Assembly: GCA_020434605.1 (NCBI GenBank)
Contig: JAGRAL010000147.1
Coordinates: forward strand, 1-13,526
Direction of reading: 5' to 3'
Length of the DNA stretch: 13,526 nt
From: Bdellovibrionales bacterium
GTDB taxonomy: Bacteria; Bdellovibrionota; Bdellovibrionia; Bdellovibrionales; UBA840
Shown here in pieces: positions 8,147-13,526 of this stretch (position 1 is the stretch's first letter; every line of letters begins with the position of its first letter). The notes below the pieces were generated by a model. The model did not search any database. It was not told the DNA's origin and saw only the letters and a program-made list of their open reading frames with translations. The position numbers and the translations under genes were made by a program.

Positions 8147-8634
8147 AACAAACCCCCGTGCCGGTACCATGTTAGCCAGCCAAGTAGGTAAGCTATGGTG
8201 TACGGAATTTTTAATTCTGTGGATAAACCACGGGATAAACCTTTTATCTTAAAATACAAAGAGTACATAAGAGTATTGGCTTCTCCAGAAATAAGACTTT
8301 GTAAGAAACCAATGAGTCCGCCCCATAATATAGATAAGATGATAATGTCTGTAGTAATCCATGGGCTTAATATAAATGATAGAGCCACAAAAAATTTAAA
8401 ATCGCCGCCACCGATAACACCAAAAATGTATAAGGGTAGTAGCACTACAGAGGTAATGGCAAATGAAGATAGAGAGGGAATAATTCCGCTAGTACCATAT
8501 ATATAAGTATGGAGAGCGAAACAGATGATAGCGCTAAATAAAACGAAATGATTACTCACTTTGCGCGAGGTAACGTCCATCACGCAAGCGGAGAGTATTA
8601 AGAATGATAGTATATAAAATATCCAACTATTCAT
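8143..8634 (-). CDS. cpaA: Prepilin peptidase CpaA/TadV (A24 aspartic protease)
   Basis: This 163-aa polytopic membrane protein has the two catalytic aspartates of A24 prepilin peptidases: D20 in ACVMDVTSRKVSN (16-28) and D78 in GGGDFKFF (75-82), the GxGD motif. It is short, like other CpaA/TadV enzymes, and lacks the N-methyltransferase domain of PilD. It should cleave the leader peptides of the Flp pilin and the pseudopilins next to it at the cytoplasmic face. The open frame extends upstream to a TTG at 8697, but the ATG at 8634 is preferred because it starts at the first TM helix and overlaps the upstream gene by 8 bp. Confidence 0.88.
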   Translation of the reverse strand: MNSWIFYILSFLILSACVMDVTSRKVSNHFVLFSAIICFALHTYIYGTSGIIPSLSSFAITSVVLLPLYIFGVIGGGDFKFFVALSFILSPWITTDIIILSILWGGLIGFLQSLISGEANTLMYSLYFKIKGLSRGLSTELKIPYTIAYLLGWLTWYRHGGLL

Positions 8635-8881
8635 TTCGATTATCCAAACCTTCCACACGGTAAGTACCGCCTGAACCAGATTTACGATTCCATCCAATAG
8701 GATTTTCTGCGTTTAAAGAAACCTCAGTAAATCCACCACCAGTTTCAAGATGCTTTTCTATCTTGGCTCCAAGCTTTGGAGCAGCCTCTTGAAAACTGGT
8801 TTCTATTCCACCATTACCTATAAACACCCCAAACAACAGGAAGAAGGTGATAATAAATAAAATGATGGTTTCAATAGCCAT
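8627..8881 (-). CDS. Small one-TM protein of the pilus operon, unknown family (84 aa)
   Basis: MAIETIILFIITFFLLFGVFIG forms one N-terminal membrane helix with almost no cytoplasmic leader. A hydrophilic tail of about 62 residues (FQEAAPKLGAKIEKHLETGGGF, then a Gly/Asn-rich end) follows. I do not recognise the family. The N-terminus looks like a mature pilin without its leader: it has a Glu at residue 4 but no Gly cleavage site. It lies 12 bp after the Flp pilin gene with a good SD (AGGAAG) and overlaps cpaA, which makes it a genuine operon member. It could be a non-processed minor pilin or a chaperone-like partner of Flp. Confidence 0.7.
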   Translation of the reverse strand: MAIETIILFIITFFLLFGVFIGNGGIETSFQEAAPKLGAKIEKHLETGGGFTEVSLNAENPIGWNRKSGSGGTYRVEGLDNRNE

Positions 8882-8893
8882 ATAAGCTTCCTG

Positions 8894-9070
8894 TTATTCG
8901 CCAAATCCTTCAATTTGCGAGCTTAGTTTACCAACTAAACCATCAACTTGTTGTTTAATCTGCTCTTTAAAAATCACCACCATTGCTACAACTGCAACAA
9001 GTAGTAAAATATATTCCGTCGCACCTTGTGCAGACTCGTCTTTAACTAGTTTCTTAAAGAAATTTTTCAC
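8894..9070 (-). CDS. flp: Flp-type major pilin, 58 aa
   Basis: The protein is MKNFFKKLVKDESAQGATEY followed by ILLLVAVVAMVVIFKEQIKQ and ending SSQIEGFGE. It has the Flp layout: a basic leader (residues 1-14), the TEY motif with Glu19 and Tyr20, one hydrophobic helix (about 20-35) and a short amphipathic tail. With Glu19 at +5, cleavage would fall between Ala14 and Gln15, so -1 is Ala rather than the usual Gly. Length is typical of Flp subunits. The start codon is GTG at 9070 with an AAAGGGGGA SD; the ATG four bases upstream is out of frame. First gene of the operon, as expected for the most abundant subunit. Confidence 0.9.
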   Translation of the reverse strand: MKNFFKKLVKDESAQGATEYILLLVAVVAMVVIFKEQIKQQVDGLVGKLSSQIEGFGE

Positions 9071-9104
9071 ACATTCCCCCTTTTAAAAAAGTATATTTCT
9101 CACT

Positions 9105-9110
9105 ATTATA
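9105..9110 (-). promoter_or_regulatory. -10 box of the Tad pilus operon promoter
   Basis: The minus strand reads TATAAT, a perfect sigma-70-type -10, about 35 bases upstream of the Flp start codon. At 16-18 bp upstream there is no good -35 (GGTGTA or TGGTGT), so the promoter may need an activator. The direct repeats at 9135-9164 sit right where one would bind. Predicted, not shown. Confidence 0.55.
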
Positions 9111-9134
9111 TTTCGGTCTAAATTTGCTACACCA

Positions 9135-9164
9135 TTAGGGAAATGTTTAAAATACTTAGGGAAA
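9135..9164 (-). repeat. Two direct repeats TTTCCCTAA, 21 bp apart, upstream of the pilus promoter
   Basis: On the minus strand TTTCCCTAA occurs at 9156-9164 and again at 9135-9143, start to start 21 bp, i.e. two helical turns on the same face of DNA. The nearer copy abuts the -35 position of the TATAAT promoter. This layout is typical of a tandem activator site. The regulator is unknown and none is encoded in the window. Confidence 0.5.
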
Positions 9165-9289
9165 AAAGCGTTTGATCATAAGTTTTTAAGTGTATTTCTT
9201 CTAAATCTGCGAAATTTGAGGAGCTGGACTGTAGAACAAGTTGACACTGGCCGTGAAAAAATATTTTTAGACATTAAATTTTAAAAGAA

Positions 9290-9312
9290 ATATGTCTCAC
9301 ATTGAGACGTAT
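9290..9312 (-). terminator. Possible intrinsic terminator of the fahA-maiA transcript
   Basis: A 10-bp stem with one G-T pair (ATACGTCTCA / TGAGACATAT on the minus strand, 3-base loop) lies about 85 bases after the maiA stop. On the minus strand it is followed by TTTCTTTT. The stem is not GC-rich, so efficiency is doubtful. Confidence 0.4.
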
Positions 9313-9396
9313 CTAACAGACAATCGTCGAGAAAAACAATTGTTTAAGTAAATGAATCTAGTTTATGTGTCGACTGGATTATCGTCTGGATACGGA

Positions 9397-10035
9397 TTAC
9401 TTAAAGTCTGGCTGCTTTTCTGGATGTGCAAGCTGGACCTCTTTTACTGCGCTTAGACTATTGTATACACGGGTGACATTGGGATAGTTATCAGTGTTGA
9501 AGTTAAATCTTTTCGCTGCAAAAATTTGTGGTAGTAAAAAACAATCAGCCGCACTTATTGAATTACCAAATGTATAGGTTTTAGAGTGTTTAGACATAAA
9601 TGACTCTAGAGCTCTAAAACCATGACTTAACCACTCTTGCATCCATTGATTTTTTTGACTAGAGGATGCATTAAAAATAGAATCAAGCATTTGCGTAGTT
9701 TTTAAATTTTGTAGTGGCTGTATGCCAGAATTAATAATCTCGCAAAATTCTTTTACGCGGATTCGATCCTGTAAATTGTAAGGAAATAGCTTGATTTCAG
9801 GGTAAGCTTCATCAAGGTATTCCAAAATAACAAGGGATTGAGTTATAGAAAAATTGTTATCTACAAGTGTTGGTACTTGCTTCATTGGATTAAGAGATGA
9901 ATATGAAGTAGAGTTTTGCTCACCGCCATTATTTACCAAATGTACAACTTTATAGTCATAGGGTAGTTTTTTTAGGGATAAGGCAATGCGTACGCGGTAA
10001 GATGCGCTAGAACGAAAATAATTATATAACTCCAT
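9397..10035 (-). CDS. maiA: Maleylacetoacetate isomerase (zeta-class GST)
   Basis: This enzyme converts maleylacetoacetate to fumarylacetoacetate with glutathione, the penultimate step of tyrosine/homogentisate breakdown. The 212-aa length is typical. The zeta-class signature SSASYRVRIAL (residues 9-19) is present, with Ala where the eukaryotic motif SSCSWRVR has Cys. NPMKQVPTL carries the thioredoxin-fold cis-Pro, ITQSLVILEYLDE binds glutathione, and the protein ends HPEKQPD, near the family's usual QPD end. It begins one base after the fahA stop, and its SD (GAGGTAA) is formed by the last codons and stop of fahA, so the two are coupled and supply consecutive steps. Confidence 0.92.
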   Translation of the reverse strand: MELYNYFRSSASYRVRIALSLKKLPYDYKVVHLVNNGGEQNSTSYSSLNPMKQVPTLVDNNFSITQSLVILEYLDEAYPEIKLFPYNLQDRIRVKEFCEIINSGIQPLQNLKTTQMLDSIFNASSSQKNQWMQEWLSHGFRALESFMSKHSKTYTFGNSISAADCFLLPQIFAAKRFNFNTDNYPNVTRVYNSLSAVKEVQLAHPEKQPDFK

Positions 10036-10036
10036 A

Positions 10037-11041
10037 TTACCTCACAAAAGGTAAGTCACGAGCCTTAGATGAGACTACTTTTTGTTTTATAGTACCAAAT
10101 AAATTCTCATTACTGTTGTTGAGCATTTTAATCTCTATGGTATCTCCTACTTTCATAAATTCAGTAGAGGCTTTTCCGGTGGAAATAATTTCAAGCATAC
10201 GCTTTTCAGCTAAGCAGGAACTACCTACATTCAAATCTTCGTTTGATACGGTTCCGCTACCTAAAATTGTGCCTGGATGTAAATCTCGCGTGCGAGCAGC
10301 ATGTGCTAGCAACTCTCCAAAGCTAAAATGCATTTCTCCTGCATTTGCTTTTCCAAAAAACTTGCCGTTGTAGTCTACTGATAGTGGTAGATGTACGCGC
10401 CCGTTTTTCCACATATCGCCCAACTCATCAGGGGTAATTGCAAGGGGGGAAAAGGCAGACGCAGGTTTTCCTTGTAGAAAGCCAAAACCATTTTTGATCT
10501 CATCCGGGATAATCCCTCTAAGTGAAACATCGTTGACTAAGACAAATAGTAGAATTTGTTTTTCGGCTTCCTCTGGAGTTGAACCCATAGGGATAAAATT
10601 TGTAATGACAGCAATCTCTCCCTCAAAATCTGTGCCGTGTGAAAAATTAACCTGTGGTATATCTGCAGTTGGTGCTAAGAATCGATCACTGCCACCTTGG
10701 TACATTAGTGGTACTCGCAGTAAATCTGGGGGTAGATCAGCGCCACGAGCTTTTCTAACTAACTTTACGTGTTGAATAAAGGCAGAGCCATCTAACCAAG
10801 CAAAACTACGCGGAAGAGGTGAGTGTAAAATTTCATGATCTAAATTAAAGGCATCAGGATGTGTGCCAGCGTTTAAATCTTCATAAATTTTTTGTAGCTT
10901 TGGCGAAATGCCGTCCCAGTCGTCTAATGCATTTTGCATAGACGGACATATCTCGTGAACTTTTACTGCTTTAGTGTTGTCTTTGCTAACGACAACAAGT
11001 TCTCCGTCCAATGATATAGATCGTAAACTGGCTAACTTCAT
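10037..11041 (-). CDS. fahA: Fumarylacetoacetate hydrolase
   Basis: This enzyme hydrolyses fumarylacetoacetate to fumarate and acetoacetate, the last step of tyrosine catabolism. The 334-aa length fits the bacterial FAH class. Residues consistent with the FAH site are His91 (FIQHVKLVRKARG), the metal-binding cluster Asp138, Glu140 and Glu142 (DFEGEIAVI), Asp171 (LVNDVSLRG) and the GSGTVSNED stretch (261-269). The SD GAGGT precedes the ATG at 11041. It is followed directly by maiA and lies 49 bp after the TPR gene in the same direction. The earlier pathway enzymes (HppD, HmgA) are not in the window. Confidence 0.93.
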   Translation of the reverse strand: MKLASLRSISLDGELVVVSKDNTKAVKVHEICPSMQNALDDWDGISPKLQKIYEDLNAGTHPDAFNLDHEILHSPLPRSFAWLDGSAFIQHVKLVRKARGADLPPDLLRVPLMYQGGSDRFLAPTADIPQVNFSHGTDFEGEIAVITNFIPMGSTPEEAEKQILLFVLVNDVSLRGIIPDEIKNGFGFLQGKPASAFSPLAITPDELGDMWKNGRVHLPLSVDYNGKFFGKANAGEMHFSFGELLAHAARTRDLHPGTILGSGTVSNEDLNVGSSCLAEKRMLEIISTGKASTEFMKVGDTIEIKMLNNSNENLFGTIKQKVVSSKARDLPFVR

Positions 11042-11090
11042 ATATTACCTCGCTATAAGAGATCTAATGACAGCTTGGTGCAAAGGTCAA

Positions 11091-12146
11091 TTAGTAACAC
11101 TTAGTAATATTGTCTGTAAATTTTTTAAACCAGTCAGTTTTTTTATTGATTCTTAGAACAGCAGCTTGACGCTTATATTCTGTGACCGTCTTTCGATCTA
11201 AAAGACATGCTGCGAGAAATGCCCGATTCGACATGTCATACTTACCTATATTAAAACTAGCAAGAGCCAGGCCGCTTTGACAGGACACATTTTTTTTATT
11301 GCGTTTTGTACAGGCTAAATAATATTTGCTGGCCTCTTCCCAATTTTGTCTCTCTGTCATGATCTCGCCAGCGGTTTGCTGTGCAAACTCAGAGCGCGGA
11401 AAACTGCTCGCGGCAGATTTTATAATTTTTTCTGCTTGCTGCGTGTTTTGCGCATATTTATAAGTTAGAGCCAAATAAATATGGTTATCGACAAACTTTG
11501 GATCTACCTCAATTGCCTTTTGACAAAAAGTAATTGAGTCTTCAAAAAAACTATCGACCGAATATAATCGACAAAGTGGATTTAAATATTTTGCACGATT
11601 CCCAAAGTTCTTAATTAGGTCCAGCAAAATAATTCTAGATTCATAATTATTTTTTTTATACTCATAAACTTTAAAAAGCCCCCAGTATGCGGATTCATAT
11701 TTGGGTGAGATATCGATGGCTTGTCTGTACTTAACAATAGCATCATCAGGTTTGTTTAAATTTACATACGCATCCCCTAATAAAACATGCCCGCGCGGAT
11801 AATTAGGATGCTTTGGAAGCATTAAGTTTAAAATTCTTACCTCATCTAAATAGTTTTTTTGCTCTCTGTAAATTTGGGCAACAAGTAAGTAAGAGTTAGG
11901 ATCGCTCTCTACAATCGCTTTTTTTAATAGTTCAAGTGCTCTGTCCTTATCTCCTTTGTGGTACAAAGCTTTTCCTAAGTCAGACATTACTTTTTTATCA
12001 TTAGGCTTACTTTTTAACTGATTTTCGAGTTCCTCAACACTGACCTTTGTCTCAGAATGAGACGGAGGGCACCAAAAAACTAGACCTATGGAGGTCAATA
12101 ATAGCCATTTAAGTATGAATTGAGTTTTCGTGACTATGATTTTCAT
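11091..12146 (-). CDS. Exported TPR-repeat protein (possible TadD counterpart)
   Basis: This 351-aa protein has an N-terminal signal sequence (about 1-31, hydrophobic core ILKWLLLTSIGLVFW); no clear lipobox is seen, although Cys26 sits at the end of the core. Residues about 52-320 are a tandem array of seven to eight TPR units, for example VMSDLGKALYHKGDKDRALELL, GHVLLGDAYVNLNKPDDAIVKY and NHIYLALTYKYAQNTQQAEKII. It contains several Cys in the C-terminal half. TPR proteins act as scaffolds, and TadD of Tad systems is a signal-peptide TPR lipoprotein that is missing from the pilus operon here. The link is an inference from architecture and proximity only; general periplasmic TPR protein is the safer name. 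No good SD is visible ahead of the ATG at 12146. Confidence 0.75.
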   Translation of the reverse strand: MKIIVTKTQFILKWLLLTSIGLVFWCPPSHSETKVSVEELENQLKSKPNDKKVMSDLGKALYHKGDKDRALELLKKAIVESDPNSYLLVAQIYREQKNYLDEVRILNLMLPKHPNYPRGHVLLGDAYVNLNKPDDAIVKYRQAIDISPKYESAYWGLFKVYEYKKNNYESRIILLDLIKNFGNRAKYLNPLCRLYSVDSFFEDSITFCQKAIEVDPKFVDNHIYLALTYKYAQNTQQAEKIIKSAASSFPRSEFAQQTAGEIMTERQNWEEASKYYLACTKRNKKNVSCQSGLALASFNIGKYDMSNRAFLAACLLDRKTVTEYKRQAAVLRINKKTDWFKKFTDNITKCY

Positions 12147-12173
12147 GACCTATTTAGGATACTATATATATAG

Positions 12174-13052
12174 ATGTTGTACAGACCAAAAAAGATCTTA
12201 TTAAACTCTGCAGGGCAGGCCACTGTAGAATACGTTTTAGTCGCAATCATTGTGATAGTGATTGTGCTTGGGCTAGTATTTCAATTTAATGATGCTTTTA
12301 GAAATTACTCGAGAAATTATTTTGGCGCCTATTTACAATGTTTACTAGATACAGGTGAGCTACCTAATTTAGGTGCAGAAAATCCAAACTCAATTTGTGA
12401 TCAAGAATTTCAACCTTTTTCTATTGCAAGTGGTAGAAGACCAGAGTTTGCAGGTGCATCGTCAAATCCTGGTAGCTTAGGTTCCAGAGGAAATAATAAG
12501 GATTCTGTAGACGGCAAAGACACTGGAGGGGACGAGCCTGGTAGTGCAGCTGGCGGTAGTGATTCGGATGCGTCTGGTCGACCATCAAGATTTTCTAGCT
12601 CATCACCAAGATATGGCGGCGGAGATAATAGTTTACGGCCTGCTAGTTTTGCAGCTGGTGGAACTAAAGAAGGTGGAAAAAGTGATGATGGCGGAAGTAA
12701 AGGTGTAAAAACTAAAAAAGTAATTCGTCGTAATGCAGGCGGTTCCTCGGTACAAAATAAACAATATAAAAGTGCAAACGGAAGAGCCGCGTATTTTGAG
12801 GCCAGTAAGATTGAAGAAGAGGCCATAAAAGAAGAAGAAAAACTTACACAAGATAGATTTGAGCAGACTCAAAAATCTAAAAAGAAAATTATTCAACAAG
12901 AAGTCGCTGCAAGAAAAATTCAAAGTGTAGAAGAGGAGGAGCTCAGTTTCTCTAACTTTTTTAGATACCTAATGATAGCGGCACTTTTAATAGCAGTGAT
13001 CCTGTTTTTGGCGGGTCAGTTTATGTCTATTTCAAAAAGTATGGAAAAATAG
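12174..13052 (+). CDS. Bitopic protein with prepilin-like N-terminus, Gly/Ser-rich stretch, coiled coil and C-terminal TM
   Basis: Of 292 residues, 1-14 form a basic leader ending SAG, then QATVEY with Glu19 at +5 and Tyr20, and a hydrophobic helix (about 20-38). This is a class III (Flp/TadE) prepilin signal. Residues 39-80 form a small globular-looking segment with Cys56 and Cys75. Residues 84-200 are low-complexity and Gly/Ser/Asp-rich, without recognisable domain. Residues 208-256 are a charged Glu/Lys/Gln helix, probably coiled coil, and 264-284 is a second membrane helix with a short basic tail. If processed by CpaA, the middle would lie in the periplasm between two membrane anchors. 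The ATG has no clear SD; AGGA is 15 bases upstream. I do not recognise the family. The adjacent pilus operon supplies a matching peptidase. Confidence 0.8.
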   Translation: MLYRPKKILLNSAGQATVEYVLVAIIVIVIVLGLVFQFNDAFRNYSRNYFGAYLQCLLDTGELPNLGAENPNSICDQEFQPFSIASGRRPEFAGASSNPGSLGSRGNNKDSVDGKDTGGDEPGSAAGGSDSDASGRPSRFSSSSPRYGGGDNSLRPASFAAGGTKEGGKSDDGGSKGVKTKKVIRRNAGGSSVQNKQYKSANGRAAYFEASKIEEEAIKEEEKLTQDRFEQTQKSKKKIIQQEVAARKIQSVEEEELSFSNFFRYLMIAALLIAVILFLAGQFMSISKSMEK

Positions 13053-13074
13053 CGTTAAAAACGTGCAAAAACTG

Positions 13075-13093
13075 AAAAATCTTTGTGATTTTT
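13075..13093 (+). terminator. Weak AT-rich hairpin after the prepilin-headed gene
   Basis: AAAAATC and GATTTTT form a perfect 7-bp stem around a TTTGT loop, 23 bases after the stop codon, with the T-run inside the stem's 3' arm. It may act as a weak intrinsic terminator; no GC-rich stem or following T-tract supports it further. Confidence 0.3.
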
Positions 13094-13241
13094 ATACATG
13101 AAAAGGGCCATAACGTTCCAATTTAGACTCATTTTGTCTCCGCTTCACGAACTTTTACATTTTAAAACCGCTTAATACAGTCTTGATGCAAATACATAAA
13201 TTTCTTCGTAGTCTGGCCCTGTTCAGTAGGTGGGGGGGATT

Positions 13242-13526
13242 ATGCTTATTGAATTACGTCCGAATAAATTATTTACTTTGAATGAAGTACGCGAGCTGCT
13301 GCCGGTAATTGTTAAAATAACAAAAACCTATAAGTTGGCTACAGAGCTAAAAATGCAATATTTAGAACAAATTGCATTTACTGGTGGTGACCGTACTAGA
13401 GCGCTTGAATCTGAAATTGATTCTCTTATAGAGGAATGGAAGCAAAAGATTGTAAAGCTTGGGGGCAAACCTGCTGGCCTATGGACAGTAGATTTTGATA
13501 GCGGTTCAAGCTACTTTTGCTGGAAA
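13242..13526 (+). CDS. DUF2203-family protein, C-terminus cut by window edge
   Basis: The first 95 residues are visible. RPNKLFTLNEVRELLPVIVKITKTYK matches the N-terminal FT..EA..LLP pattern of the DUF2203 family. A Lys/Glu-rich helix follows. The end, GLWTVDFDSGSSYFCWK, corresponds to the family's G.vDF.......LCW stretch, after which a GE motif is expected off the edge. The family's function is unknown. The ATG at 13242 is preceded by a G-rich stretch (AGTAGGTGGGGGGG) that could serve as SD; an in-frame GTG at 13230 is an alternative start. No link to the pilus genes is visible. Confidence 0.75.
   Translation, partial: MLIELRPNKLFTLNEVRELLPVIVKITKTYKLATELKMQYLEQIAFTGGDRTRALESEIDSLIEEWKQKIVKLGGKPAGLWTVDFDSGSSYFCWK

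Larger units (their letters stand above)
9071..9396. other. 326-bp intergenic region between maiA and the Tad pilus operon
   Basis: This contains the pilus promoter and direct repeats (9105-9164), a hairpin (9290-9312), a 12-bp palindrome AAACAATTGTTT (9334-9345) and, on the plus strand, a TTGACA hexamer (9241-9246) upstream of a 19-codon open frame (9292-9351). No further gene, RNA family or repeat was recognised. Confidence 0.6.

Noticed and set aside
9247..9275. FliA-like promoter (minus strand TCTAAA, then GCCAGTGT)
   Set aside because: The downstream half does not match GCCGATAA well enough, and it lies far upstream of the better TATAAT promoter.
9334..9345. 12-bp perfect palindrome AAACAATTGTTT
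   Set aside because: AT-rich 12-bp palindromes arise by chance, there is only one copy and it lies in the 3' region of maiA, not at a promoter.
9353..9460. 34-codon plus-strand frame starting MNLVYVSTG
   Set aside because: It overlaps the 3' end of maiA antisense and has no SD or recognisable content.
12410..12826. 138-aa open frame on the minus strand
   Set aside because: It is antisense to the Gly/Ser-rich part of the plus-strand gene; its Pro/Ser-rich composition is what the complement of such repeats gives.
13232..13238. Run of seven G before the DUF2203 start as a phase-variation tract
   Set aside because: It lies just ahead of the ATG in the SD region, is short, and slippage there would not shift the reading frame; a G-rich SD is simpler.

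Overview
The window reads as a chromosomal stretch of an AT-rich Gram-negative bacterium. It is probably a member of the Bdellovibrionota or a related deltaproteobacterial-type lineage. That is an inference from three things: an outer-membrane secretin together with a Tad/Flp pilus locus, a complete-looking fahA-maiA tyrosine-catabolism pair, and many short exported or prepilin-like proteins of unknown family. No rRNA, tRNA, CRISPR array, transposase or phage gene was seen.

Region 1 (about 9164 down to 1, minus strand) is one long, tightly packed Tad (Flp, type IVb/IVc) pilus operon. It starts at a good -10 box (TATAAT, 9105-9110) preceded by two copies of a 9-bp direct repeat exactly 21 bp apart. 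The order is: Flp major pilin (58 aa, GTG start), small one-TM protein, prepilin peptidase CpaA/TadV, three pseudopilin-like proteins with class III prepilin N-termini, CpaB/RcpC, secretin CpaC/RcpA, a single 716-aa polypeptide joining a MinD/ParA-type ATPase (CpaE/TadZ role) to the CpaF/TadA secretion ATPase, TadB, and, 13 bp after TadB, a secreted RHS/YD-repeat protein that runs off the left edge. Six of the junctions overlap by 4 to 17 bp, and four of these are ATGA or TTGA overlaps, so translation is probably coupled. No TadC, TadD or TadG was found inside the operon as far as it is visible.

Region 2 (9071-9396) is a 326-bp intergenic stretch with the operon promoter, the direct repeats and a hairpin that may terminate the next transcript.

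Region 3 (12146 down to 9397, minus strand) holds an exported TPR-repeat protein, then fumarylacetoacetate hydrolase (fahA) and maleylacetoacetate isomerase (maiA). The last two perform the final steps of tyrosine/homogentisate breakdown to fumarate and acetoacetate.

Region 4 (12174-13526, plus strand) starts only 27 bp from the divergent TPR gene. It holds a striking 292-aa protein that begins like a Flp/TadE prepilin (SAG|QATVEY), continues into a long Gly/Ser-rich disordered stretch and a charged coiled coil, and ends in a second membrane helix. A DUF2203-family gene cut by the right edge follows.

Together the window describes a pilus machine with three non-standard parts: a fused polar-localiser/motor ATPase, an RHS-repeat exoprotein in the same operon, and a pilin-headed bitopic protein nearby. 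These are the best candidates for something undescribed.
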